From Mobilitalea torta (lineage in GTDB: Bacteria; Bacillota; Clostridia; Lachnospirales; Lachnospiraceae): DNA of 64,000 nucleotides. The translations under genes and the position numbers were made by a program. Positions 16,411 through 24,750 of the stretch are shown here, piece after piece. Under the pieces are notes generated by a model. That model saw nothing but the letters and a program-made list of their open reading frames with translations, did not search any database and was not told where the DNA came from. The stretch is taken from the NCBI RefSeq assembly GCF_050433395.1, contig NZ_JBNPXH010000012.1:62001-126000 (forward strand). Reading direction: 5' to 3'. How positions within the stretch are numbered: position 1 is the first letter of the stretch; every line of letters starts with the position of its first letter.

Positions 16411-16784
16411 CAACACCCCCTATATAACAAATCAGTAAATGCAAGCCAGTTATAGATAATGCCCTTGACAACGTTATTGTGTGCCCGCTCCCTGGCTTCT
16501 GCCGTCTCATAGCTGGCGGAGTGCCCTCCTGTGGTCTCTGCTATAAGCCCTTTAACCCCGGCCTCCGTATCATGGTCAGCCGCATCCTTTTTAGAGAGGT
16601 ATTCGGCCAGCTCACAGCAGCACATCTTGACATCATCCGGGATATTGTTATCCATAACCCTGTTAAAGGTGTACTGCCGAATAATCAGCGTAGCACTCCG
16701 TGCATAGGTATCAAAAGAGGCGGCATCAAGGACCGCCCCTTTGTATGTATCTTTGTAATACGTAAAGTCCGCATAATTGGTCAT
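16410..16784 (-). CDS. Head-tail connector protein (124 aa)
   Basis: Mainly helical. The N-terminus MTNYADFTYYKDTYKG, then ATLIIRQYTFNRV and CCCELAEYLSKKDAA, resembles adaptor proteins (gp15/gp6-like) that bind beneath the portal. It directly follows the major capsid gene, as expected for an adaptor. ATG 16784. Confidence 0.75.
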   Translation of the reverse strand: MTNYADFTYYKDTYKGAVLDAASFDTYARSATLIIRQYTFNRVMDNNIPDDVKMCCCELAEYLSKKDAADHDTEAGVKGLIAETTGGHSASYETAEARERAHNNVVKGIIYNWLAFTDLLYRGC

Positions 16785-16802
16785 TGCGCCGCCCTCCTAT
16801 CT

Positions 16803-17864
16803 TTATCCTCTGGTAATCACCCTTGCAATCGGAATCGCCTTGTGCGGGAAATATTCGCTTGATCCGCCCTCGTTGCTGTTTGCAAGTGACCATTTTGAGC
16901 CGGTTTCAAGATTGGCATCCGTGGGGGAAAGTACCGTGCTATCAGTGTAGGAAATACCATAAGGAGCGAATATCTTTCTCTGTCGGCCATACAGTGTATC
17001 CTGGCCTCCATTCTTCGCCGGATCTCTGTCTGTTTCATAGGGCACTTTTGCACCGCAATCAGTATACTCGATAGCTCCATCACCCAATACATAGGATGTA
17101 TACTTGGTATAGGCAGCAACTTCACCAGTCGCAGGTACCTCCTCCACCGGCATGGTATCATCCACAAGTACAAGCTTGCCGTTCAGCGTTGCAAGAGGTA
17201 GGGATCTTTCAATGCCGTCACTGTCGGTATACTTCAAGTATTCCAGCAGATTGAGGTTTTCCAACCCTGTAGCAACTGCGGAGTGCATGATTGCAAGTGT
17301 AAATTTTGCCTTATTGTCGCCCAGCGCCTTCTGAATGGCGTTATTAAGGGTTACGGCATTAAATACCCCGGTTCCGTCCGTTTTATCGGATACGTCATAG
17401 GTATGACCATTTACAAATTCCAAATTCTTTGCTCCAGTCATGGAGAATATACCTTTGAGCACGCTCAATAACGTCTGCTGGTCAATATCGTCCCAGTATT
17501 CACCGACCTGGGAAGCGATCTGTGCCATAAAATCGGCTCCTCCGGTAATGTCATATCCAAAGTCCGTCTCTACCCAGGCATTGGCACGGCCTACTACCAC
17601 CCGCCCCTGTGTGTAGGTCTTAAACTTGTTTGCAGTGATATCGGTAGACCCATTGTAATTCTGTGCAGCCCCTCCAATGCGTCCGAAGATCGGTACAGTA
17701 GCGTAATTACCGCCCACCTGGTCCGTGAACTTAGCGGCGATATCGGCTCTGTTTCTGATCGCTTTGGATTTCAGCAGTTCATTCCGGTTGAGGTTTGGTG
17801 TCTTCTCGACATAGGCCATAAACACCTCAGAGTTAAAATTCTTACTATCAAAAATTCCGGGCAT
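16803..17864 (-). CDS. Major capsid protein, HK97-like fold (353 aa)
   Basis: MPGIFDSKNFNSEVFMAYVEK opens the protein; VVVGRANAWVETDFGYDITGGADFM and QVGEYWDDIDQQTLLSVLKGIF are characteristic of the phage coat family in Firmicutes. The length is normal, and the separate scaffold upstream (17883) fits a capsid that does not carry an N-terminal delta domain. Confidence 0.9.
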   Translation of the reverse strand: MPGIFDSKNFNSEVFMAYVEKTPNLNRNELLKSKAIRNRADIAAKFTDQVGGNYATVPIFGRIGGAAQNYNGSTDITANKFKTYTQGRVVVGRANAWVETDFGYDITGGADFMAQIASQVGEYWDDIDQQTLLSVLKGIFSMTGAKNLEFVNGHTYDVSDKTDGTGVFNAVTLNNAIQKALGDNKAKFTLAIMHSAVATGLENLNLLEYLKYTDSDGIERSLPLATLNGKLVLVDDTMPVEEVPATGEVAAYTKYTSYVLGDGAIEYTDCGAKVPYETDRDPAKNGGQDTLYGRQRKIFAPYGISYTDSTVLSPTDANLETGSKWSLANSNEGGSSEYFPHKAIPIARVITRG

Positions 17865-17882
17865 ATTATTTTACCTTCTTTC

Positions 17883-18515
17883 TTAGATTAATGTGGAGAT
17901 ATCGACATCCGGATGCGCATTTTTATAGGCCATAGCCTCCGCGAGCGTCATTTTTTCCCCTGGTTTACGTGGTTTCGTTGGTTTAACAATGATAGGCGGC
18001 TTTGTGCCGTCATTCTCAGATTCAAATGCTGTGGGGTTCGCTTCCTTGAGCTGCTTCATAAAATCATCACCACCCAGAAACTGACCATCTTCAAGCTTGA
18101 GCTCTTTTTTTCGGAACTCTTCAATTGCTGCCTTCTTTGCTAACTCGGAAGTGAATTTGAAGGTTTCGAAATACTTATTCAAAGCACCGTCATACTCCAT
18201 CCTGGCAATTGTTTCATTAAATTCCGTCTCCTTCTTTCCCAATTCTTCTTTGAGCTTTGTGATCTCCCCTTGAAGATCATCGACATTGACACCTTCAAAT
18301 TTCTTTAATGCTGCCTGTGCCGTATCAAGTAAGGACTTATAGTTATTCCGGTCCTGCTCAATGCTGTCATACTTAGCCTTTCCGACATACTCGCCGGAAC
18401 CCAAATTCGCAAGCTTGACCTGCTTATCTTTGTTTTCAGGTAGTGCATTGTAGGCCGTAATGGCCGCTTCAAATTCGGGATACTTGTCGCCTAAAATTGC
18501 TTTTAAAAATTCCAT
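17883..18515 (-). CDS. Phage scaffolding protein, GP20 family (210 aa)
   Basis: Phage_GP20-type protein: MEFLKAILGDKYPEFEAAI at the N-terminus, then a long coiled coil (~60-140) and a C-terminal basic tail (PTKPRKPGEKMTLAEAMAYKN). It assembles the procapsid and is then lost. Start ATG 18515 with AGGAGG. Confidence 0.9.
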   Translation of the reverse strand: MEFLKAILGDKYPEFEAAITAYNALPENKDKQVKLANLGSGEYVGKAKYDSIEQDRNNYKSLLDTAQAALKKFEGVNVDDLQGEITKLKEELGKKETEFNETIARMEYDGALNKYFETFKFTSELAKKAAIEEFRKKELKLEDGQFLGGDDFMKQLKEANPTAFESENDGTKPPIIVKPTKPRKPGEKMTLAEAMAYKNAHPDVDISTLI

Positions 18516-18639
18516 ATATCCTCCATATCGAGCCTGTTTTTAATCGTGGTGCCTTCCACTTCGATGCAGTGTTTAAACGCCTGTCTGCAAGGCAAGATTA
18601 GTTTAAACGTCATTTCGGACAATAAAATAAGCCGTATTG

Positions 18640-18849
18640 CTACGACTCTTCATTCTCATAAAAGGCTGAAATTCTGTCTTTTCGTATGTTGCATTTGTAA
18701 CCATCCGGGAAGTGAAAAGGAATAAAACTATTATCCTTGATAAATTCATCATCCACGATTTGTCTTACTAGCGTTATGCTTTCCACAACTTCATAACTCG
18801 ACCCATTATCAAGATGTATAATGGTATTGAACACCTTCTCGGCATTCAT
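18640..18849 (-). CDS. Small hypothetical protein in the head module (69 aa)
   Basis: Short beta-type protein (VFNTIIHLDNGSSYEVVESITL, then IPFHFPDGYKCNIR). Its start overlaps the minor capsid gene by 4 bp, so it is translationally coupled and probably real. No family recognised. A 124-bp gap to the scaffold gene follows, with a GCCT/AGGC hairpin between two GTTTAAAC sites. Confidence 0.6.
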   Translation of the reverse strand: MNAEKVFNTIIHLDNGSSYEVVESITLVRQIVDDEFIKDNSFIPFHFPDGYKCNIRKDRISAFYENEES

Positions 18850-20006
18850 TTCATCATCCCCAATCCGTCAGAATAGATGCGTTCCCTTTGCTGTGGAAGC
18901 CCCATAGCCTGTGAAAACTCCCGGTATTGCCTCATTGTTTCCTGGTACCAAATCTTTATATTAATGATTTTATCCGGATCGGCTTGCGCCCTCTCCAGCA
19001 GCTTAATATCCTGTCTCTGTTTGCGCATGAGGGTTTCAAGCTGTCTCTGCCTCTGAGTAGCTTCATAGGTGGTGTATTCCTTACCTTTATACTCCTTTTT
19101 CTCATTTTCCCTGGCGTTCATTTCGTCAAGCTGTTCGTCCGTATAGTTGCGTTTTGATATCCCCGGAAGAAAAGGATAATAGGAATGATAGCAGTTCCAC
19201 CCAGAAAGGCCAGGACCAGTTCCCAGCCCGCATACAGTTTCAAGTTCCTTCCGGCTGTATACCCTCCCTTGCCACACTTGATGGGTAGGTCTTGCGGTGG
19301 CGTGCCATGATACCTCAAAATAGTCTGTCTCCAGGGCTTCGGCGTTCATATCATTGATGCGAGCCGTCACCTGGGTAACGCCGGTCATTATAGCTCTTCT
19401 GGCGGCAACCTCTATCCGGTTATGCCATCCGCTCTCATATTCCACTACCCTCACGCCCGATCTGGTCATCTCATGGATAGTATTCGCAATCACTTTGTTA
19501 TAGTCAAAAGCGCCCGTTGTAATGTCCATACTGGCCTCGTCAAGCTTTTGCTTTAGATAATCCGCTGTGGTGTGGTAAGTGGCTACCCCTCCAGTCTCCA
19601 CCCTTACAGCCGTTGTCTGGGTGATGTTCGACAACTCCTCTTTTGTCTGCCGTTTTACAGCCTCTATGAGTTGCTGTATAGGGCGGTTATCCTCATAGCG
19701 GGTAAATGGCTTTCCGGCTGCTCTGTATAGACTCTCATCCCTTGCATATCCCTCTTTGATCACCTCATCATATATCTTGTCTATCTCCGCTTCTGTTTTT
19801 TGAAGGGTGCTTTTAATCGCTTTACGAATCGTGTCGGAAGACAGCCCAATGCGGCTTAACTGGTAAATATCATAGTCAGCAGTACGGGAAATGCTATTAA
19901 TCATATTGATCCGGTCAACCACATCCTCCATGATGCGCAGAGACAACTCAATCATAAGTTTCTGCACCTCTAAAGGAATACGCTCAAGTTCTGCTGGTGT
20001 AAGCAT
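18846..20006 (-). CDS. Phage minor capsid protein 2 (386 aa)
   Basis: Belongs to Phage_min_cap2 (a gp7/MuF-like class). A helical N-terminus is followed by IHEMTRSGVRVVEYESGWHNRIEVAARRA. The conserved YFEVSWHATARPTHQVWQGRV and GWNCYHSYYPF motifs come after, then a coiled C-terminus. Such proteins bind the portal and may be ejected with DNA. It follows the portal gene as usual. Confidence 0.9.
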   Translation of the reverse strand: MLTPAELERIPLEVQKLMIELSLRIMEDVVDRINMINSISRTADYDIYQLSRIGLSSDTIRKAIKSTLQKTEAEIDKIYDEVIKEGYARDESLYRAAGKPFTRYEDNRPIQQLIEAVKRQTKEELSNITQTTAVRVETGGVATYHTTADYLKQKLDEASMDITTGAFDYNKVIANTIHEMTRSGVRVVEYESGWHNRIEVAARRAIMTGVTQVTARINDMNAEALETDYFEVSWHATARPTHQVWQGRVYSRKELETVCGLGTGPGLSGWNCYHSYYPFLPGISKRNYTDEQLDEMNARENEKKEYKGKEYTTYEATQRQRQLETLMRKQRQDIKLLERAQADPDKIINIKIWYQETMRQYREFSQAMGLPQQRERIYSDGLGMMK

Positions 20007-20019
20007 TATCTATCACCCC

Positions 20020-21405
20020 TTACATCACAACTTCGGCTGGCACATTAATCATTTTAGCAGCCGTTGCTTCGTCCTCTTTGTACCACTTCATCCTGTACTC
20101 TAATAATGTCATGGCTCCCATGGCTACCTCCTGCCGATCAGAAGCCCGCTCCTTGTCAACATCAACGATTATACTGTCATCCCATTTAAAAGTGACTTTA
20201 TTACTGGTAGATTTGACCGGCAGCCCTGCAAGGGACCCGACAACGCCCATAGCATAAACCAGGTGCTCCAGGGCCGTCTGTAGAGATTTCTGTGCATCGG
20301 TCACTGACTGGTAAGATCGCTGTTTGCTGCTCCTAATCTCTTCCGCTGTCTTTTCTACCTGCTGCGGATCGCTGATTGTCCCATAGGCCAGGCCACATTT
20401 AAACTCTATTTGCTTAAGTAGATTATTGAGCCCATTAAATAACGACACGTCCCGGATAGCCGGGGAAAATACCTCAAATGGCTTCTTGTACTCATTGGCC
20501 TCATAATTGAGCATTCGGAACAGTCTCTCTTTGCCTTCCGGAAGATTATATTCGTCAAGGCCGCTGCTCTTGAAGCAATCAATGCTTGCATCTATAGCAA
20601 GCTCTGAACCTTTATACTCCCATAATATACGGGAATACTGCTGATCAGCTTCTTCTATGTCTCCTATTGCCCTGGAGTACACCGATACACCTAATGGAGA
20701 TGAGGGATCAACCGTATTGGCCTGGGGCATCTTAAAATAGGCGAACAGGGGCTTATCCACATTCTGGATTATTACTTCCGGCTCAAGCTCTGCCCAATCA
20801 TCAACATCAGTGAGAGGGATTTCCTTGCCCAGGGATTCGCTGTTTTCTATGTTTTTTGTAACATAAGCACGGTTTGATATGTAATATCCCTCGGCAGTTA
20901 GGTTGTGATACTCCAACCTGGTATAGAGCTTTTCTCCGATTGTTTTCGTGTCAACAAACACTGCGCCAGTTATTTCCCCTCTGTTATTGTGAGCAGTTGG
21001 GAAGAAGAAATCTGCCTGCGTGAAGTCAACCTCAATATTATCCCTATTGACAAATGGCTTAAATACAATTCCGCCTTTTGCACATGCATACTCTACATAA
21101 GGCCGGATGCCATCAATGACAATTTGATATTGCTCGTTAAGATAATCATTCCCTTTAACTGCACTCTCCATCTCCAATGTGATGAGCCTTGCGAACTCCG
21201 ATGCTACCGTAGCGGACAGGTTCATGCTTTTAACCGTATCACTGAGCCATGGAGAGTGGTTTTCATACATCTCAGTCCATTCCGTGATCGCCCTGGCCAT
21301 CTTATCACTGGTCACTACATCAACCTGCATCTCTTTTTCGATTGTTCCTCTGTTAAACATCTTGCTTATCACCTGCTTTACAATGTCCATTAATCTCTGT
21401 AACAC
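20020..21405 (-). CDS. Portal protein (461 aa)
   Basis: SPP1-gp6-like portal. Central features are IEEADQQYSRILWEYKGSELAID and CGLAYGTISDPQQVEKTAEEIRSSKQRSYQSV. Portal dodecamers form the DNA entry vertex. The gene overlaps the terminase stop by 1 bp, and minor capsid protein 2 follows, the standard order. Confidence 0.9.
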   Translation of the reverse strand: MLQRLMDIVKQVISKMFNRGTIEKEMQVDVVTSDKMARAITEWTEMYENHSPWLSDTVKSMNLSATVASEFARLITLEMESAVKGNDYLNEQYQIVIDGIRPYVEYACAKGGIVFKPFVNRDNIEVDFTQADFFFPTAHNNRGEITGAVFVDTKTIGEKLYTRLEYHNLTAEGYYISNRAYVTKNIENSESLGKEIPLTDVDDWAELEPEVIIQNVDKPLFAYFKMPQANTVDPSSPLGVSVYSRAIGDIEEADQQYSRILWEYKGSELAIDASIDCFKSSGLDEYNLPEGKERLFRMLNYEANEYKKPFEVFSPAIRDVSLFNGLNNLLKQIEFKCGLAYGTISDPQQVEKTAEEIRSSKQRSYQSVTDAQKSLQTALEHLVYAMGVVGSLAGLPVKSTSNKVTFKWDDSIIVDVDKERASDRQEVAMGAMTLLEYRMKWYKEDEATAAKMINVPAEVVM

Positions 21406-23468
21406 TATTGCCCCCTCCTTCTCCAGATTTCTTCAAGGGCGTATCTGATTGCATCTATGTGATGATTATTCTTGTCCGGGTAACCACTAATGATATTCCC
21501 TTCCTTGTCCCGCTCATATTCGTATTCAATAAATTCAGTTGCTGTATGGGGGGTTCTGGTATTGTCAATGACAATCTCAATAAGGGATGCCAGCCATTTC
21601 ATGGAGTACTCGACGCTTCCTGGTCCCTTGATCGCACCACGGGCAAACAGTCCATAGTCTTTATAATCTGATACGGACTTTTCTTCTGCACTGTCACAAG
21701 TAAGTTTATCATTCGGAGTAATTCCATGCTCTTCCCGAAGTATTCTGGCGGTTTCAGCATTTTTTGTTTTATTCCGCCGATCCTCATCGATAATAATAAG
21801 GCGGTGCTGTGCTGCATTATAATACATTTTGTTAAAGGCCCATGGATCGGGATACCATCCCCAGTCAATACCGAAGTATAACCTGTCGAATACTGCAATC
21901 TCTTCATCAGTAATCTTTCGGATTGTGACATTATCAAATACATTTCCCCCGGTGCCATTGGCAACGCCCATATACTCATTTTCATATGCAATAGGATTAA
22001 CCGCTTTTAGATGATCGGCCTCGTCCAGGAACGGCTTACCAAGCCAATGTTTCGGCACATCCAAATAAGTACTGTGTGTTACTAGTCTTGTAGCCTTTGG
22101 TATTTTGATATACTTGTTGGCCCAATTCTGTGCGCTCTTAGGCGGATTGAAGGATTTAAATATATAAGCTCTTTCACCGCCGCGAATAACAGACTGCTCA
22201 ATCTTTCTGACTGCTTCCTCACCGGTGAATTGATCCAACTCCTCTAACCACAATACAGCAATGTATCCAAAAGGAACCTTGATCGACTTAACCTTTCCTG
22301 GATCATCAGCTCCTCTAAAATAAATCTTCTGACCGGTGCTTTTTCGTGTGATCTCTAGGGGGCTTACAGTACAATGGAATTCATCTTCCAAGCCTAATGC
22401 TGATATCGCCCATAATATCTGTTGATAAACCGATGTGCGAAGCGTATCAGCCACTTGGCGCATTACAACAGCATGTGTGTCTTCGTGCTTCATGAGCAGG
22501 TCGAGAACTTCAAGTGAAACAAAAGATGACTTGGTCGAACCACGTCCTCCGGGGAATACATATTCATTGTATAGTTGCTGCTCTATGTCGTGAATTACTT
22601 TGATAAACGCAGGTGCTATCATCGATGCAGGAATACCGGAGTATTTAACACCTTCCGGCGGTTGCTGCGGTTCTGCTTTCTTCTGCTCTAATTCCAATTT
22701 CTTTTTGTCATATTCCACCTTATGGCGGTCCATTGGGTTAAGCATGAAAAATCTATCCAGCCAGTCCAATGACTTTTGCTTATCTGCCAATTTAATGCTG
22801 AATCCGTCTTTTCCTTGCTTTACTTCCTGTATGATTTGTGTGTCTACGTTTGTGGACTCATTCGCTTTGACAACATTCACGACTTTGGTTAACGTCTTTT
22901 CTTCTCCGGTCTCTTCATCCTTAACCTGTACAGGGCCAAACATTGACATTACCGGTAATTCCTCTCGACCAAAAGAAATATAATTTCCGATATCCGAAAA
23001 TGCGATTCTCATGTGGAGATCAATCAAATCAGTTTCTCCCGCTACGATTTGCTGCCTCTTTATTTCGTTTAGCCGCTGCAGTTCTTCTTTAACCTTAGTG
23101 TTTCTTAGCAGGTTGGAGCCGTTTACCATTGCTGTTTCATATGTGCATCCATATGCTTTTTGGTAACTTTGTGCGGCATTAAATATCTTGCTGTAGTATA
23201 TACAGAATAGCCTTTGCTCATGGGTAAGATTTTTGTTCAGCATGGTTTCCTTGGTCCCATCATCAATAGGCTTTTGCTTTGCGATATTATTTGCGTTGCA
23301 TTGCATTGCGTTGCGATCCCAATTATCACGGGCCTTCCAGCTGCGCACTGTTGTAACCGGTATATTTAACTGACTTGCAATCTCAGTTAATTCTATTCCG
23401 GGATTATTATCATAAATAACCTTTGCTTTGTCTCTATTCGGGTCTCTGGCTCTTGGCACTATCACCAC
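21405..23468 (-). CDS. Fused terminase: small-subunit-like N-terminus plus large subunit (687 aa)
   Basis: Residues 1-60 are an HTH (IELTEIASQLNIPVTTVRSWK) and ~78-170 resemble Terminase_2 small subunits (LTHEQRLFCIYYSKIFNAAQSY). A linker leads to a large subunit. Its Walker A is FPGGRGSTKSS (~305-315), Walker B is IAVLWLEELD (~405), and the nuclease domain has FGIDWGWYPDP and a late HHIDAIRYALEEIW. Most phages encode these in two genes; here one frame holds both DNA recognition and motor. No separate small terminase gene is seen upstream. Confidence 0.9.
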   Translation of the reverse strand: MVIVPRARDPNRDKAKVIYDNNPGIELTEIASQLNIPVTTVRSWKARDNWDRNAMQCNANNIAKQKPIDDGTKETMLNKNLTHEQRLFCIYYSKIFNAAQSYQKAYGCTYETAMVNGSNLLRNTKVKEELQRLNEIKRQQIVAGETDLIDLHMRIAFSDIGNYISFGREELPVMSMFGPVQVKDEETGEEKTLTKVVNVVKANESTNVDTQIIQEVKQGKDGFSIKLADKQKSLDWLDRFFMLNPMDRHKVEYDKKKLELEQKKAEPQQPPEGVKYSGIPASMIAPAFIKVIHDIEQQLYNEYVFPGGRGSTKSSFVSLEVLDLLMKHEDTHAVVMRQVADTLRTSVYQQILWAISALGLEDEFHCTVSPLEITRKSTGQKIYFRGADDPGKVKSIKVPFGYIAVLWLEELDQFTGEEAVRKIEQSVIRGGERAYIFKSFNPPKSAQNWANKYIKIPKATRLVTHSTYLDVPKHWLGKPFLDEADHLKAVNPIAYENEYMGVANGTGGNVFDNVTIRKITDEEIAVFDRLYFGIDWGWYPDPWAFNKMYYNAAQHRLIIIDEDRRNKTKNAETARILREEHGITPNDKLTCDSAEEKSVSDYKDYGLFARGAIKGPGSVEYSMKWLASLIEIVIDNTRTPHTATEFIEYEYERDKEGNIISGYPDKNNHHIDAIRYALEEIWRRRGQ

Positions 23469-23576
23469 CTCTCAATCATGCTTTTTATCTTAATCCTCGG
23501 CCCCGCCCTGCCCATTTAGGATTATCCCCCGCCTTACGGCACACCTATGTATAATTTGTTCCTCAGCAACCAATGT

Positions 23577-23613
23577 AAAAGGCACCGTCCTGAGATTTCC
23601 ACACAACGGTGCC
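23577..23613 (-). terminator. Terminator upstream of the terminase gene
   Basis: Minus-strand GGCACCGT / ACGGTGCC stem with a 17-nt loop, followed by TTTTACATTGG. It would limit read-through into the terminase from the non-coding region, or mark the end of a short RNA that includes the tRNA-like sequence. Confidence 0.65.
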
Positions 23614-23673
23614 CTGCCTCCGCTCTTGGAGGTCTTTATTATCTTATGGCCTACTGGCTCTGATATTTGTATA

Positions 23674-23709
23674 AGGCACCCTACCGGACGTGCCAGACGT
23701 AGGATGCCT
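23674..23709 (-). repeat. Stem-loop between tRNA-like sequence and terminator
   Basis: AGGCA-c-CCTAC pairs with GTAGG-a-TGCCT, one internal mismatch, loop of 14 nt. With the terminator at 23577-23613 it makes the segment upstream of the terminase densely structured. It may belong to a packaging site or an RNA; not resolved. Confidence 0.4.
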
Positions 23710-23749
23710 TTCAAAGGGGAAATTTTATTGTCCTCTGTTATGAGGAATA

Positions 23750-23827
23750 GGAGCCGGCAGGATTCGAACCTGCATCCTCTGTACCTGTTATGCGCGCCAG
23801 TGCTCTGCCTATTGAGCTACAGTCTCC
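23750..23827 (-). tRNA. Degenerate tRNA-like sequence (Met-like)
   Basis: Minus strand. The D arm (GTAGCTCAATAGGCAGAGCA) and T arm (GCAGG-TTCGAAT-CCTGC) are canonical. The acceptor is GGAG/CTCC with inner mismatches. The anticodon region carries CGCATAA where CTCATAA would be expected of a Met(CAT) tRNA, and its stem has only about three pairs, with a long variable region. U33 is replaced by G. It is best read as a decayed phage tRNA or a tRNA mimic rather than a working tRNA. Confidence 0.45.
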
Positions 23828-24307
23828 ATAAATGCCTACCGCTATGGCAGGCATGATGTCTATATATGTTTTAGTATGCCTATGAATTACTTACCCATCG
23901 GAATCCCCTCCTGTAATCATAGTCTATGCGAGCTGCCAAACCCGCCAAATCTCACTCGCTTGTGATCATTATCACGATCTTTTCACCGACTGGCACGGCT
24001 TACGGCTCATCACCGCGACGGGTTATCATATTCATCTGCAAATTTTAAATGCCAGGTTTAACAGGCACCTGGCGGCCTCCGCTTAATTATCTGGTCTACT
24101 AAGCTGGTCAATACACCCACTAACGTTACAGTATCACTTAACGTTTTGCATCCTAAGCGCTATTTACTACCGGTTTATTGGGACCGTTTGAAATAGTAAG
24201 TCAACTTTTACCCGAATCAGCCACCGGCCTTATTCAGACCGGCAGCCGACAGGAGGGGCCGCCTATTGGCAACCTTCCTGCTTACACATTAACACAGATG
24301 TAATGTC
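23828..24307. other. Non-coding stretch upstream of the terminase, candidate packaging region
   Basis: No convincing gene. On the minus strand a strong ribosome site (GGAGGGG) precedes ATG GGT AAG TAA, a three-codon frame. Hairpins are ATGCCT/AGGCAT (about 23831-23854), GTGAT/ATCAC (23961-23974), GCCAGGT/ACCTGGC (24051-24073) and CTATTT...AAATAG with inner CGGT/ACCG (24161-24196). Sitting between the late regulator and the terminase, it may contain the late promoter and a cos or pac site, which I cannot locate precisely. Confidence 0.4.
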
Positions 24308-24727
24308 TCATTCTATCTCATAATTAAAATTTATTAATGCTATACTATGTATTCGGTGTGTCTGCGCTCTGCTGTAATTCATCTCTGCATAAATCTGTTC
24401 CCATGGCTTAAACTCTATATACCTTTTATACAGCACTTCGCTCTCTGCCCCATCTTCCAGATCCGCTATTCTACGTTCAATTTCAAGTCTTCTCTCCATG
24501 CACTCGGCACGCTTTTGGACTATCTTAGTGAAAACCACCTCAATCTGCACCATGATATCAGACAAATCCGTCTGCCTGCCTCCCTTCGGCATATCGGACA
24601 ACTGCTGTATCTTCGCCGACTGCTCCACCTCCCGAAGTGATTGCAGCTGCTCCTCCAGGGACTGGACTTTTCTGCACAGGTTTTTATAGCTGCTGAGATA
24701 CTCTTTCTTTTTCTCATTTTCCGTCAA
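24308..24727 (-). CDS. Late-transcription regulator, DUF1492/ArpU-like (139 aa)
   Basis: The N-terminal ~90 residues are a coiled coil. The C-terminal ~50 form a sigma-region-4-like HTH: EVLYKRYIEFKPWEQIYAEMNY, then SRAQTHRIHSIALINF. Proteins of this kind lie at the end of early regions in Firmicute phages and activate the late operon (RinA/ArpU/LtaR type). It is the last early gene before the ~580 bp non-coding stretch and terminase, so it probably activates late genes from there (inference). Confidence 0.8.
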   Translation of the reverse strand: MTENEKKKEYLSSYKNLCRKVQSLEEQLQSLREVEQSAKIQQLSDMPKGGRQTDLSDIMVQIEVVFTKIVQKRAECMERRLEIERRIADLEDGAESEVLYKRYIEFKPWEQIYAEMNYSRAQTHRIHSIALINFNYEIE

Positions 24728-24750
24728 TCTCTCACCTTCCCCCTCCCTTT

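Noticed and set aside
23490..23714. 74-aa minus-strand frame before the terminase
   Set aside because: It covers a terminator and another stem-loop and has no recognised family, so I treat the stretch as non-coding RNA/structure.
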